IMG/VR virus record: IMGVR_UViG_3300004151_000006
Coordinates: 126,001-190,000 of that record
Length of the DNA stretch: 64,000 nt
Reading direction: 5' to 3' (one strand)
Source of the DNA: a virus
Both the position numbers and the translations under genes were made by a program. A model generated the notes under the pieces. The model was not told where the DNA came from and searched no databases. It saw only the letters and a list, made by a program, of their open reading frames with translations. This document shows, piece after piece, positions 43,618-51,773 of this stretch; positions within the stretch are counted from its first letter, which is position 1, and the number at the start of each line of letters is the position of its first letter.

Positions 43618-43926
43618 ATGGTAGTAAAGTACGACTATTTTTTTAAAGATAAACCAATTCGAATATTACAAAATCTAGATAATGAGTCTGTTGGGGCACA
43701 CGTTAATAAATTAGGTAAACATGATTATGTTGCTTATGCTTGTTTTCATAGACCATGTCCAGATATTTGGTTTGGTAGACTCTTAGCTTTTCCTATATGT
43801 AAATTTGATTGGTTAGATGATTTTGTAAAATGCATTCCTATGGATCTATTTATGTATAATAAAAAGAAAGGTCTATGTTCTTTTTATGTAGATGATATGT
43901 GTATCTTCTCACCATATGCACCCTAG
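43618..43926 (+). CDS. Hypothetical protein, 102 residues
   Basis: ATG 43618 is chosen because GGGAG at 43604-43608 precedes it by 9 bases; the frame is open to a GTG at 43603. The product is rich in Tyr, Phe, Cys and Asp, with CFHRPCPDIWFGRLLAFPIC in the middle and DDMCIFSPYAP at the end; eight cysteines or histidines could bind a metal, but no known site spacing is seen. It follows the hub-like gene closely. No family is recognised. Confidence 0.65.
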   Translation: MVVKYDYFFKDKPIRILQNLDNESVGAHVNKLGKHDYVAYACFHRPCPDIWFGRLLAFPICKFDWLDDFVKCIPMDLFMYNKKKGLCSFYVDDMCIFSPYAP

Positions 43927-43945
43927 TAAATCAATAAATACTCAA

Positions 43946-43956
43946 GCATATATTAT
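43946..43956 (+). promoter_or_regulatory. Weaker promoter-like motif before gene 44011
   Basis: GCATATATTAT, 54 bases before ATG 44011; the flanking bases depart from the consensus. Confidence 0.4.
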
Positions 43957-44010
43957 TTATGAGCTAGAGTGTATCACAAATGAATAAATCCCATTAGGAG
44001 GAAAGATCAG

Positions 44011-44331
44011 ATGGTAGTAGATCTGCAAGAAGAAGTGATCATGGATAGTATCATCAATGATGCTAAAACCATTTCTAATGAAACAATGAATTTGGTAAAT
44101 AACACTAAACTTCTCATGGATCAAGTGGTGAGTTTGCGTGAACTTATCTTTATGTATTTTGAAGCTAAAGATTGGTATGATCAGGTACTTGGTGGTTTAG
44201 AACATTATCATTTGGATACTCAGGATACACGTGATAGTTTTGATTTGATCTTTGAAAATGCCACTCAAGAATATTACAGTGCTTGTACTCTTCTTCGTAG
44301 ACTTGGTGTCATCACCCAGGAGGATATGTAA
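44011..44331 (+). CDS. Hypothetical helical protein, 106 residues
   Basis: AGGAGGA precedes ATG 44011, and a weaker promoter-like motif lies at 43946-43956. The protein is helical throughout, acidic at the start (VVDLQEEVIMDSIINDA), and ends LLRRLGVITQEDM. No family is recognised. Its stop is 2 bases before the start of the P-loop gene at 44333, and that gene's AGGAGG site lies within its last codons, so the two are translated together. Confidence 0.68.
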   Translation: MVVDLQEEVIMDSIINDAKTISNETMNLVNNTKLLMDQVVSLRELIFMYFEAKDWYDQVLGGLEHYHLDTQDTRDSFDLIFENATQEYYSACTLLRRLGVITQEDM

Positions 44332-44332
44332 T

Positions 44333-44737
44333 ATGTTGGAATTGGTGTTGATCCGTGGTCTTCCTGGGAGTGGGAAGACCACTATGGCTAAGGAACAGTT
44401 CCCTGATCACATTCATTGTGAAGCTGATCAATATTTTACAGATGAACATGGTAATTTTAATTTTGATCCTAAGTTTATTGAAGTGGCACATGAAGCATGT
44501 TTCAATAAAGCAAATGATGCATTGGGTATTGGAAAAAGTGTGGTGGTATCAAATCAATTTCGTCTGTTAAAGGAGATGAAATCTTACGTAACTTTGGCAG
44601 ATTGTTATGGTGCAGAACTCAAAGTGTATGAATGTACTGGTTTTTATGGAAGTAAAGCTACTGATCCTGATTATTTGCAATTTGCTAAGTCTACCTGGGA
44701 ACCCCTCATATCGGAATCTAAAGAAGGAGTGAATTAA
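44333..44737 (+). CDS. P-loop kinase-like protein (AAA_33 / polynucleotide kinase type)
   Basis: ATG 44333 lies behind AGGAGG, and the frame is open to 44252 without a site. The 134-residue product begins MLELVLIRGLPGSGKTTMAK with Walker A GLPGSGKT (residues 9-16), then HCEADQYFTDEHG, a short-chain-kinase-type motif in which the Asp-x-Tyr/Phe follows a strand, and VVVSNQFRLLKEMKSY with a conserved N. This is the layout of small AAA_33 kinases such as the kinase domain of T4 Pnk, but it lacks a phosphatase domain. Substrate could be a nucleic-acid 5' end or a small molecule. Confidence 0.82.
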   Translation: MLELVLIRGLPGSGKTTMAKEQFPDHIHCEADQYFTDEHGNFNFDPKFIEVAHEACFNKANDALGIGKSVVVSNQFRLLKEMKSYVTLADCYGAELKVYECTGFYGSKATDPDYLQFAKSTWEPLISESKEGVN

Positions 44738-44738
44738 T

Positions 44739-45155
44739 ATGCATCTTCAGAATTATGTCAATAATATCACTACATATTTCAATGCTCTCATTCCTAAAGA
44801 AAAATACAATGAACTTTTTGTGTGTATCCAAAAATATGTTGCATATGCAGTGACAAATAAAAAGAATCTGGAATTTATTCTTCAACTTACAAGAAATGAT
44901 CTTGCTATCATCATTCCAGATGGATCAATTGACGGTCGTGTGACACATGGTGTGGATGTTTATCTTACAAAGATTGATATGTCATTCTTTCATAGATTTC
45001 TTTCTTCAGGTACTGGATTTGAATTTCCTTTTGAAGATAAAAAGGTTATCATTGATTTTGATATGGAAAGTGATCTTCCTGTATCTTATACTGATATGAT
45101 GAATAGTAAAAGGAGTTATCGTGGAATGATGCGTATCCTTTACACCATGAATTGA
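44739..45155 (+). CDS. Hypothetical protein, 138 residues
   Basis: AAGGAGT precedes ATG 44739, one base after the kinase-like gene ends. The product has a helical N-terminal half (YNELFVCIQKYVAYAVTNKKN) and a mixed second half with an acidic DMESDLPVSYTDMM segment. No family is recognised. It ends the run that started at 44011; the 38-base palindrome at 45185-45222 follows. Confidence 0.68.
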   Translation: MHLQNYVNNITTYFNALIPKEKYNELFVCIQKYVAYAVTNKKNLEFILQLTRNDLAIIIPDGSIDGRVTHGVDVYLTKIDMSFFHRFLSSGTGFEFPFEDKKVIIDFDMESDLPVSYTDMMNSKRSYRGMMRILYTMN

Positions 45156-45184
45156 TGTTTTGGATATAAAAAAAGACAACAATC

Positions 45185-45222
45185 GTGCATAGTAGGAGGG
45201 AGATCTCCCTCCTACTATGCAC
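45185..45222 (+). terminator. Hairpin after gene 44739
   Basis: Perfect 38-base palindrome with arm GTGCATAGTAGGAGGGAGA. Confidence 0.75.
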
Positions 45223-45247
45223 ATTACCCATTTCATTTGGAGGAAAA

Positions 45248-46102
45248 ATGGAGGCTATATCTGGCGGAGTGTCTCTCTTTGTGAAGGTCGATAACATCTT
45301 AAATAAGATCCATTTTGCTATGGGAGGTTTTAATCAGATATTGGATTACACTGATACTGATAAAGGATATCTTTCTGGTGGTATCCAAATCTTAGAAGAG
45401 ATTTATGGTGAGCTGACAACTATAAAAAATGAATTGAAATCAAAACAGGATGTAGTAAATGATATTGTTCCAATGGAGATTATAAAAGAAGAGATACCAA
45501 CAGTTCGTGTGATTAAACCTGCTGAATTAAAATCTATAAATACACAATCTTTAGATACATTATCCAATACAAATAAAACCAATGTAAACATGAAACATCT
45601 CAATCTTCCGAACATTATTGATACAAGTAAATCTAATACTAGACCGGCATTCCCTATACCAGATACACCACGTGGATTTAATACTATCCCTGGTTTGGAT
45701 AAATTGACATTACCTAAACCAAACATCATGTCACAGGATAAATCAAAGTCAGATATTCAACCTGTTAATGTTGATATTGTATCTAATCAAATTGATCCAC
45801 CAATGGCTTCTGGATATAAGCTTTCACCTGAAGAGGCTACCATCTCTAATGTTGAGAGTGATATTTTACAATATTTAATGGATCAGAATGATGTTTGGTC
45901 AAACATTAGTCAAATTTGTAAAGGTGTGAATAAAGTAAGAGCTACAGTTAATAAATATATTAAAATGTTATCAGAAAAAGGATTTGTGATTCATGATGTG
46001 GTGACGAATCGTAAGACAAATACCACTACTTGGAAATTAGATAGAAAATATTCTAATGATATTGATAGATTGAAATTTATCATTACCTTATCTAAAAAAT
46101 AG
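45248..46102 (+). CDS. Winged-helix DNA-binding protein candidate, 284 residues
   Basis: GGAGGA precedes ATG 45248. Residues 1-75 are a coiled region (GGIQILEEIYGELTTIKNEL), residues ~80-195 are a long low-complexity linker (Asn, Thr, Pro, Ser), and residues ~205-275 form a winged helix: ISNVESDILQYLMDQNDV, WSNISQICKGVNKVRATVNK (recognition helix), YIKMLSEKGFVIHDVVTN and a wing TNTTTWKLDR. This resembles small transcription regulators of the MarR/ArsR type. In a phage it may regulate a gene set or be a DNA-binding virion protein. It is a single-gene unit between hairpins 45185-45222 and 46125-46149. Confidence 0.7.
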   Translation: MEAISGGVSLFVKVDNILNKIHFAMGGFNQILDYTDTDKGYLSGGIQILEEIYGELTTIKNELKSKQDVVNDIVPMEIIKEEIPTVRVIKPAELKSINTQSLDTLSNTNKTNVNMKHLNLPNIIDTSKSNTRPAFPIPDTPRGFNTIPGLDKLTLPKPNIMSQDKSKSDIQPVNVDIVSNQIDPPMASGYKLSPEEATISNVESDILQYLMDQNDVWSNISQICKGVNKVRATVNKYIKMLSEKGFVIHDVVTNRKTNTTTWKLDRKYSNDIDRLKFIITLSKK

Positions 46103-46124
46103 TATTAGATATAATATACAGGAA

Positions 46125-46149
46125 GTGGAGGGGACAATGTCCCCTCCAC
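46125..46149. terminator. Bidirectional hairpin between genes 45248 and 46156
   Basis: GTGGAGGGGAC pairs with GTCCCCTCCAC around AAT. Confidence 0.72.
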
Positions 46150-46155
46150 CAACTA

Positions 46156-47316
46156 TTACCCGTTATATATTTTTTCATGTAAAGATAAGATACGTATCTC
46201 GATATAATCTCTGAGTTCATGGTGTTTACAGTTTGTCCAGGGTCTATTGTTTTTAAGCCTATTGATGATACGTTTGTATTCCACTAAGATAGTTTTAAAT
46301 AAAGTATTTTTAGGATTTAGTTTTAAAATATTAAAAATGAGTTCAAAGATATCAATCTCTTTTAAGATAGTGAGAAACATATATGGTCGTTTATGATCAG
46401 TATACCAACGTGTTTGACTGGATATCAAGAGATCTCTCAATGATCCGGAAAATAATAGATCCGTATTGAGAAGATTAATAGCTCTTGTATTATTGTGTTT
46501 AATGAGATCGAATTCTTTAAATAAAGATAGCATTCCATCGGTGTAAGTAGTAGTTATCTTACCATATTGATTTTCTACTTCTATTTCATCATAAGTCCTA
46601 GTAGATACAGTATCTAATGTATCAATATTGATCAACCATCGTAATTGTTTCATGAGCCAAATATTGGTGAGATCTGATTGAAAAGTATTATAAATGAAAT
46701 TCTTATAAAAGAATAAATTAGCTGAAGTGATATCTGGATATTGCATTATACCTTCTTTCTTAAATTTATACCATTTAAATATTAATGCTATTGGATCAAT
46801 CAAAAATATACATTGACTGGGTAATTGGTCATAAAAACGTATCCTACTTCCATTGAGATTAAGACTGAATTCATCACTATCATGCCACCAGACTTTCATG
46901 ACAGATATGTCTTTCCAAATATCCCATCCACTATTAAATGGTAAATATTGTAACGTATCAAGATCTTCATTCGATATGACAAATTCTTTTGTATAGCTCC
47001 CAGAGATATAATAGCGTCTAAAGATACTGCCTGTGTGGGTAGTGTCATATTTACTTATAAGTTCATTTCTTAAATCTGATATATAAAACATATATCGATC
47101 TACATCATTGGAGAATTTATTCATGTATTTCAAATCTACCATATGACAAAGAATATCGAGTAATCGCATACCATGTGGATAACTATTACTGTTACCATTT
47201 AAGTATTGATTGGTTTTATTGTTAGTATAGATTCTCATTCGTTCAAGGTAGTATTTATATTTAGGTATGGACCTTGGTGCACCTGGAGGAATATGATCTA
47301 AGAGATAATTCAGCAC
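46156..47316 (-). CDS. Hypothetical protein, 386 residues
   Basis: The start is GTG 47316, preceded on the minus strand by AAGGAG about 8 bases away; an out-of-frame ATG overlaps it. The product is rich in Ile, Tyr, Asn, Arg and Trp with helix after residue 15 (LLDILCHMVDLKYMNKFSND) and an acidic centre. No membrane segment, motif or repeat is recognisable. Codons are AT-rich. It is the only minus-strand gene between 35.3 and 64 kb and is divergent from the highly expressed gene at 47537. Its hairpin (46125-46149) is shared with 45248. Confidence 0.7.
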   Translation of the reverse strand: MLNYLLDHIPPGAPRSIPKYKYYLERMRIYTNNKTNQYLNGNSNSYPHGMRLLDILCHMVDLKYMNKFSNDVDRYMFYISDLRNELISKYDTTHTGSIFRRYYISGSYTKEFVISNEDLDTLQYLPFNSGWDIWKDISVMKVWWHDSDEFSLNLNGSRIRFYDQLPSQCIFLIDPIALIFKWYKFKKEGIMQYPDITSANLFFYKNFIYNTFQSDLTNIWLMKQLRWLINIDTLDTVSTRTYDEIEVENQYGKITTTYTDGMLSLFKEFDLIKHNNTRAINLLNTDLLFSGSLRDLLISSQTRWYTDHKRPYMFLTILKEIDIFELIFNILKLNPKNTLFKTILVEYKRIINRLKNNRPWTNCKHHELRDYIEIRILSLHEKIYNG

Positions 47317-47395
47317 ATGAAATTCTCCTTATATTGTCATACTTTTAAACTATAGGATTGTAAAAACTTATAGGGTCTAATATCCAAAATAACTT

Positions 47396-47409
47396 GAGAT
47401 ATATATTAT
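47396..47409 (+). promoter_or_regulatory. Early-type promoter motif before gene 47537
   Basis: GAGATATATATTAT at 127 bases before the start of the highly expressed 583-residue gene. Confidence 0.6.
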
Positions 47410-47536
47410 CATAGTGGTGATACAATATAAAGATAGATTTTGGCACGACGGTGACCATCATAGTCTGTCCGAACATAGCGTATCACTACGCGTCTGGACG
47501 CATCATTCACCCTTACCTCCATGGAGGAGAACATTC

Positions 47537-49288
47537 ATGGCTCTTACCACTTCGACGACTGGTTCGACTGCTCCCAATGCTCAACCGCAGGGTGCACCCA
47601 CCATGCAGCCCACTGCATCAGCTGCTACCGCTACTGCAGTGTCACCTGATCCGACCATGATCACCACCCCCATCAATACCACTACGGCTCCTCGTCCGGA
47701 AGAGGGTGCTATTCCCAATAAGAAAGATCGCGGCAATATCCGTGACTTGCTCCATAAAGCCCCTATCCCGATGGCCATGAGTGAAGGTGCTACCAAGTAC
47801 ATTGAAGGTCTTAAGAAGTACTACGCTGAACATCAAAATATCGAATACCGAAATATCCGTGTCAATGCTCTGGCCCAGTTGCCCGGCGTCTTCATGGTTG
47901 AATACAATGATCGTGTGGCTCCTCTGATCATGCATGAGATGGTCGGCAGCATGATTGCAGACAACTCTCCTGACACCGTCGTCATGCGTCAGGCTGCCCA
48001 GGTCTATGCCCAGTACGTTCGGGGAAACATCGAAGCTCGGTTTACGCTGCTGCCGGCTGTGGTAATTCATCCTTCGGATTACCACAAGGTCGAGATCATG
48101 GGCAGCATCTTGTCCAACACCCTGTCCAATATCTCCGGACAGGAGTCTATCAATTCAGCAGTTCTCAAAAATGAACCGTTGATCATCTCGATCAACCAGT
48201 CGGAAGTCATGCCGTTCATTGATCGGCTGTCTCCGCATGGCATCCCTGGTCGGCACGACATCGGCTTCAAGCTGAGCCTGGCTCCCCAGAACATGAACTA
48301 CCAGTCCCGCAACGAGATGTTCGGCAACTGGAAAAATGAGATCGAGGATATCGCCGCTGTCACGGCATATACCGAGATTATCACTGGTCCGATTGATCCC
48401 ATGACTGGTATCCCCAAGTTCGTCCCGGTGGTTCATATCACCGACGTTCTGTCGCGTATCCAGGATATCAGGATGTACGTTATCCTGGTTTCCCTGGCTG
48501 CCGAGATCTTCATTCGTCAGGGCCTCTGGGAACACCAGTTCGCCCGTTTTAACAAGGATGAGCCCAACCTTGGATATCTGGTCAATGACCCCAATACCAA
48601 GGACCTCATGTTCATCGATAGTGCTCCGGCACTCAAGAGCTTCATCTATACCTACATGACTCCTCCGGTCCTGGTCGTCGACACCCTGGACGGACGGTCA
48701 CGTATCCCGGATACCGAGTTGACGGTCCTCTCGGCATCTGCGGATCTCAATGCCTACAAGCGGCAGGTCCTGACTAACTGCTTCAAAGAGCTCTGCACCA
48801 CGTTGAGCCTTGATCAGGCCAATGCTCTGGTGCCATTCCAGCCGTATTCTTACGAGAATACCGGATTGGCTTCCATCGGCGGCAGTCTCACGGACACTCG
48901 CGAGATCGACTACCTGCGTCTGGCTACCAACTGGAAGTCTGAAGTCGGCACCGCAGCCCTGCTCATGCAGCGTGCAGCTGGTGCCAAGCCGTCAGATCGT
49001 TTCGATCTGCAGAAGCGCTTCTACAGCGATGCTGTGGCGCTTTACAACAACAACATCATCCGTGTCGATCTGTCTTCCATCGCTGCCATCCAGTCCGAGA
49101 TCAGCCGTAACATCACGTTGGATCGTACGTCCTGGTCTCCCAGCATGGCCAACATCGACCTCACCGGCGCCATCGACGATACCCGCAAGTTCCTCAGTGG
49201 AGCTGGCAGTCTGGGTGTCAATGGCGGAGCCTTCGTCAATATGTCGACCATGTCCATCTATGGTGGGCCTGGTTACTACGGTCGTTAG
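47537..49288 (+). CDS. Very highly expressed early protein, 583 residues; candidate nuclear-shell or major structural protein
   Basis: GGAGGAGA precedes ATG 47537; the frame is open to 47414 without a site. Codons are strongly GC-biased, like those of the capsid gene, and a promoter motif lies at 47396-47409. Residues 1-70 are low-complexity (Thr, Ala, Pro), like a flexible arm; the rest is a folded alpha/beta protein (GVFMVEYNDRVAPLIMHEM; HITDVLSRIQDIRMYVILVSL) that ends in a Gly/Ser-rich tail (GGPGYYGR). Directly downstream is the RNA polymerase half-subunit gene. In phiKZ the shell protein gene (gp54) lies directly upstream of an RNA polymerase subunit gene (gp55), and the shell protein is an abundant early protein of about 600 residues. 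This makes a shell-type role attractive but unproven. Confidence 0.86.
   Translation: MALTTSTTGSTAPNAQPQGAPTMQPTASAATATAVSPDPTMITTPINTTTAPRPEEGAIPNKKDRGNIRDLLHKAPIPMAMSEGATKYIEGLKKYYAEHQNIEYRNIRVNALAQLPGVFMVEYNDRVAPLIMHEMVGSMIADNSPDTVVMRQAAQVYAQYVRGNIEARFTLLPAVVIHPSDYHKVEIMGSILSNTLSNISGQESINSAVLKNEPLIISINQSEVMPFIDRLSPHGIPGRHDIGFKLSLAPQNMNYQSRNEMFGNWKNEIEDIAAVTAYTEIITGPIDPMTGIPKFVPVVHITDVLSRIQDIRMYVILVSLAAEIFIRQGLWEHQFARFNKDEPNLGYLVNDPNTKDLMFIDSAPALKSFIYTYMTPPVLVVDTLDGRSRIPDTELTVLSASADLNAYKRQVLTNCFKELCTTLSLDQANALVPFQPYSYENTGLASIGGSLTDTREIDYLRLATNWKSEVGTAALLMQRAAGAKPSDRFDLQKRFYSDAVALYNNNIIRVDLSSIAAIQSEISRNITLDRTSWSPSMANIDLTGAIDDTRKFLSGAGSLGVNGGAFVNMSTMSIYGGPGYYGR
49253..49267 (+). repeat. 15-base direct repeat TCCATCTATGGTGGG, copies at 49253 and 49293
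   Basis: The first copy lies in the last codons of gene 47537 and the second (49293-49307) just after its stop, before the terminator. Confidence 0.7.
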
Positions 49289-49306
49289 ACCATCCATCTA
49301 TGGTGG

Positions 49307-49332
49307 GATGCCCCTGCACATGCAGGGGCATC
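49307..49332 (+). terminator. Hairpin after gene 47537
   Basis: GATGCCCCTGCAC-type palindrome; the arms pair perfectly. A 15-base direct repeat lies just before it. Confidence 0.72.
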
Positions 49333-49395
49333 TCCCATATATAAATATGCTCTATAAATTTTTATGAATTTATACCCATACTAATCATGTTGTAG

Positions 49396-49410
49396 GAAAA
49401 TATATATCAT
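49396..49410 (+). promoter_or_regulatory. Early-type promoter motif before the RNA polymerase gene
   Basis: GAAAATATATATCAT, 54 bases before TTG 49465, giving the polymerase subunit its own promoter after the hairpin 49307-49332. Confidence 0.62.
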
Positions 49411-49464
49411 AATGTTGAAGACACAGATAGTCTTTTATATAAATAAAAAGACAGGAGGTCTGAT

Positions 49465-51057
49465 TTGACAGTACCACATTATGCAGATATAAGCAAGGTA
49501 CCTAGTATTTATCATCATCTTAATCTTACTGAATTTGATCTAGATCCTCATGATGGTATCATGGATCGGATTCTTGATCTTGCACGTATTCTCACTCCTA
49601 TTGATTTTGAAAAACTATTTCAACAATCGCATAATGCGGGGATTATCAATCAGGGTCATCTGGTGGTAAAAAAGTTATCTGATGAATTCACTCGTGGTAT
49701 CTTTGCTGAATCAGATCAAGATGTACCATATCAACCACACTGTGAATGTAAAAAATTAAAAGGTCAGATGCACATAAATATGGTATGCCCCATTTGTAAT
49801 ACTAAAGTTTCCAATGAGTTTGTAGATCATTTATCACATGTAGCATGGTTGGGTATCCCCGATGGGCTTCCAAAAATGTTACATCCCGTTTGGTATCTAG
49901 TACTTAGAGATTGGCTTGGTGGTAAGAAAGGTGAATCATCTATCATTGATGCTATCTTAAATCCAGAATTGGAACTACCTAAAGATCTTAAAGCTATCAT
50001 CCCTGAACAAAGTTATATGTATTTTTATAATCATGCTGATGAAATTATGCAGGTATTGATGAATTTATATGAACCAACTAAACGAAAGAAATATACACCA
50101 TGGATTAAACGAATGTATCATGAATTTAAAGATATCATGTTTACCTCTAAGTTTCCAATTTTACACAATAGTTTACATCCATTTATGTCTGGTAGTTCCA
50201 CATTAAAATATGTAGATAAACCTTGTAAAGAGATCCTCAATGCTATCTTTGATCTTTCTGCTATTACATTTAGTTATCATACTCAATGGAAAGATAGATT
50301 GCTTACTGAAAAGAGAAAGAAAGAAATCAATAAAACACTTTATGATATTTACCGTAATGTTGTTGCATATTACATTGTGTTGATCAATGAGAAAGTTGGT
50401 AAGAAATCAGCTATCATGCGTAAACATAATTTTGGTACTCGAATGCATTTCACTATCAGATCAGTCGTAGTACCAATTACGGGTGCACATGATCCAGATG
50501 AAATTTATTTACCTTGGAAGTGTATAGTCAATGCCTATAAGTTGGAAATAATCGGAAGATTGGTAGATGATTATGGAATAGAAGCACCAAAAGCATATGT
50601 AAAACATCTTAATGCACTAGTGCATTATGATCCAATGATCCATGATATCATGCTCAAATTGATGAAGGAATGTCCATTTAAAGGTCTTCCTTTTCTCATA
50701 GGTAGAAATCCCACATTACGTTTATTTTCTATCATGCAATTGTTTTGTACTAAAATCAAAACAGATCTTCATGATCAGACTATTTCAATTTCTCCTCTGA
50801 TCCTTAAAGGAAGTAATACTGATTTTGATGGTGATGAATTAAATGGTGTCAATATCAAAGAAATGGCAGGTGTAATAGATATGGATACTATGCATCCAAG
50901 AGAAGCAGTACTGGATACGAATTCACCAAATGTATCCACATTGGTCATGCCATCAAATCAAGCATTACAAAATGCACACAGATTTGTACATCAAAATCCA
51001 GATATTGGTTATATCATTATGGGTGGTGGAAATACAGTCGGAGGTATGGCAGCATGA
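49465..51057 (+). CDS. RNA polymerase beta-prime-like subunit, N-terminal half with catalytic loop
   Basis: TTG 49465 follows AGGAGGT at 49453-49459. Residues 93-111 are the zinc site of multisubunit beta-prime (C93-x-C95 ... C108-P-I-C111). Residues ~315-335 have KSAIMRKHNFGTRMHFTIRS, the family's RxNxxGxRxxxSxRSV segment. Residues ~420-460 give RNPTLRLFSIMQ, then SNTDFDGDELNG, the metal-binding N(A/T)DFDGD loop with D453, D455 and D457. The protein ends about 75 residues later, so the trigger-loop half is missing, as in the split non-virion or virion polymerases of phiKZ-group phages. It would transcribe phage genes once joined by beta-type and second beta-prime parts. Its own promoter motif is at 49396-49410. 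Confidence 0.95.
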   Translation: MTVPHYADISKVPSIYHHLNLTEFDLDPHDGIMDRILDLARILTPIDFEKLFQQSHNAGIINQGHLVVKKLSDEFTRGIFAESDQDVPYQPHCECKKLKGQMHINMVCPICNTKVSNEFVDHLSHVAWLGIPDGLPKMLHPVWYLVLRDWLGGKKGESSIIDAILNPELELPKDLKAIIPEQSYMYFYNHADEIMQVLMNLYEPTKRKKYTPWIKRMYHEFKDIMFTSKFPILHNSLHPFMSGSSTLKYVDKPCKEILNAIFDLSAITFSYHTQWKDRLLTEKRKKEINKTLYDIYRNVVAYYIVLINEKVGKKSAIMRKHNFGTRMHFTIRSVVVPITGAHDPDEIYLPWKCIVNAYKLEIIGRLVDDYGIEAPKAYVKHLNALVHYDPMIHDIMLKLMKECPFKGLPFLIGRNPTLRLFSIMQLFCTKIKTDLHDQTISISPLILKGSNTDFDGDELNGVNIKEMAGVIDMDTMHPREAVLDTNSPNVSTLVMPSNQALQNAHRFVHQNPDIGYIIMGGGNTVGGMAA

Positions 51058-51707
51058 GTTATAGTTATACTCGCATTGAGCTTCCCAATAATGCTGCTAC
51101 CATTGGTCAACTCTTTGGAAATGTCTCTACATCAGATTGTTTGAAACAGATAGCTCAGAATTTTGGATATAATACTTCTTATTTTGGTAGTGATGCAGAT
51201 CCAACAAGAAATATGTATGCATATTTTCGTGAAGTCACATATGCACCATATCTTCAGACTGCTGAATGTTTTAAACAAGCAAATGCAATCATAGATAGAC
51301 AAGATGTATTTACACCAATCACTACAATAGAACAATTAAAAGAGGGTCCTCCCCCATGTATGTGGGTACCTATCTTGATGTATCCCCCAATGATGGAACT
51401 CCTTAAAGATGAAAAGATCTGTGGATATGGATATGATCCTAATAGTTTTCCTGAAGTAGATCCTGATCCTTATGGTAGATTGATCAACAATGGTACTATT
51501 CAATTGATCAATGATAATACAGTGTTTAATGATAAAAATGATCCCAATGCATTTTATGTTGAAGAAGTGTATACTACATACGATCCTAAAGTGACTGAGG
51601 ATGAACTCAATGCATTAGAGAAAACTAGGAAGTTTTTGGATATGTTCATGACTGCTGAAGATACCATGTATTTGGATCCAACGAATCCATTTGAGTTAAG
51701 GGGCTAA
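51054..51707 (+). CDS. Hypothetical protein coupled to the RNA polymerase subunit, 217 residues
   Basis: The ATG at 51054 overlaps the stop of the beta-prime half by 4 bases (ATGA), so both are made together. The product is acidic with Pro-rich turns (EGPPPCMWVPILMYPPMMELL), then a long helix with DELNALEKTRKFLDMFMT near the end. I do not recognise a family. Tight coupling suggests a partner of the polymerase or a small subunit, but this is inference. The hairpin at 51712-51737 follows. Confidence 0.75.
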   Translation: MSYSYTRIELPNNAATIGQLFGNVSTSDCLKQIAQNFGYNTSYFGSDADPTRNMYAYFREVTYAPYLQTAECFKQANAIIDRQDVFTPITTIEQLKEGPPPCMWVPILMYPPMMELLKDEKICGYGYDPNSFPEVDPDPYGRLINNGTIQLINDNTVFNDKNDPNAFYVEEVYTTYDPKVTEDELNALEKTRKFLDMFMTAEDTMYLDPTNPFELRG

Positions 51708-51711
51708 TGAA

Positions 51712-51737
51712 TGGGGAGCTAGATATCTAGCTCCCCA
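51712..51737 (+). terminator. Hairpin after gene 51054
   Basis: TGGGGAGCTAGAT pairs with ATCTAGCTCCCCA. Confidence 0.72.
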
Positions 51738-51773
51738 CTAATATAATCCACAACCACCATTGGAGGATATCTA

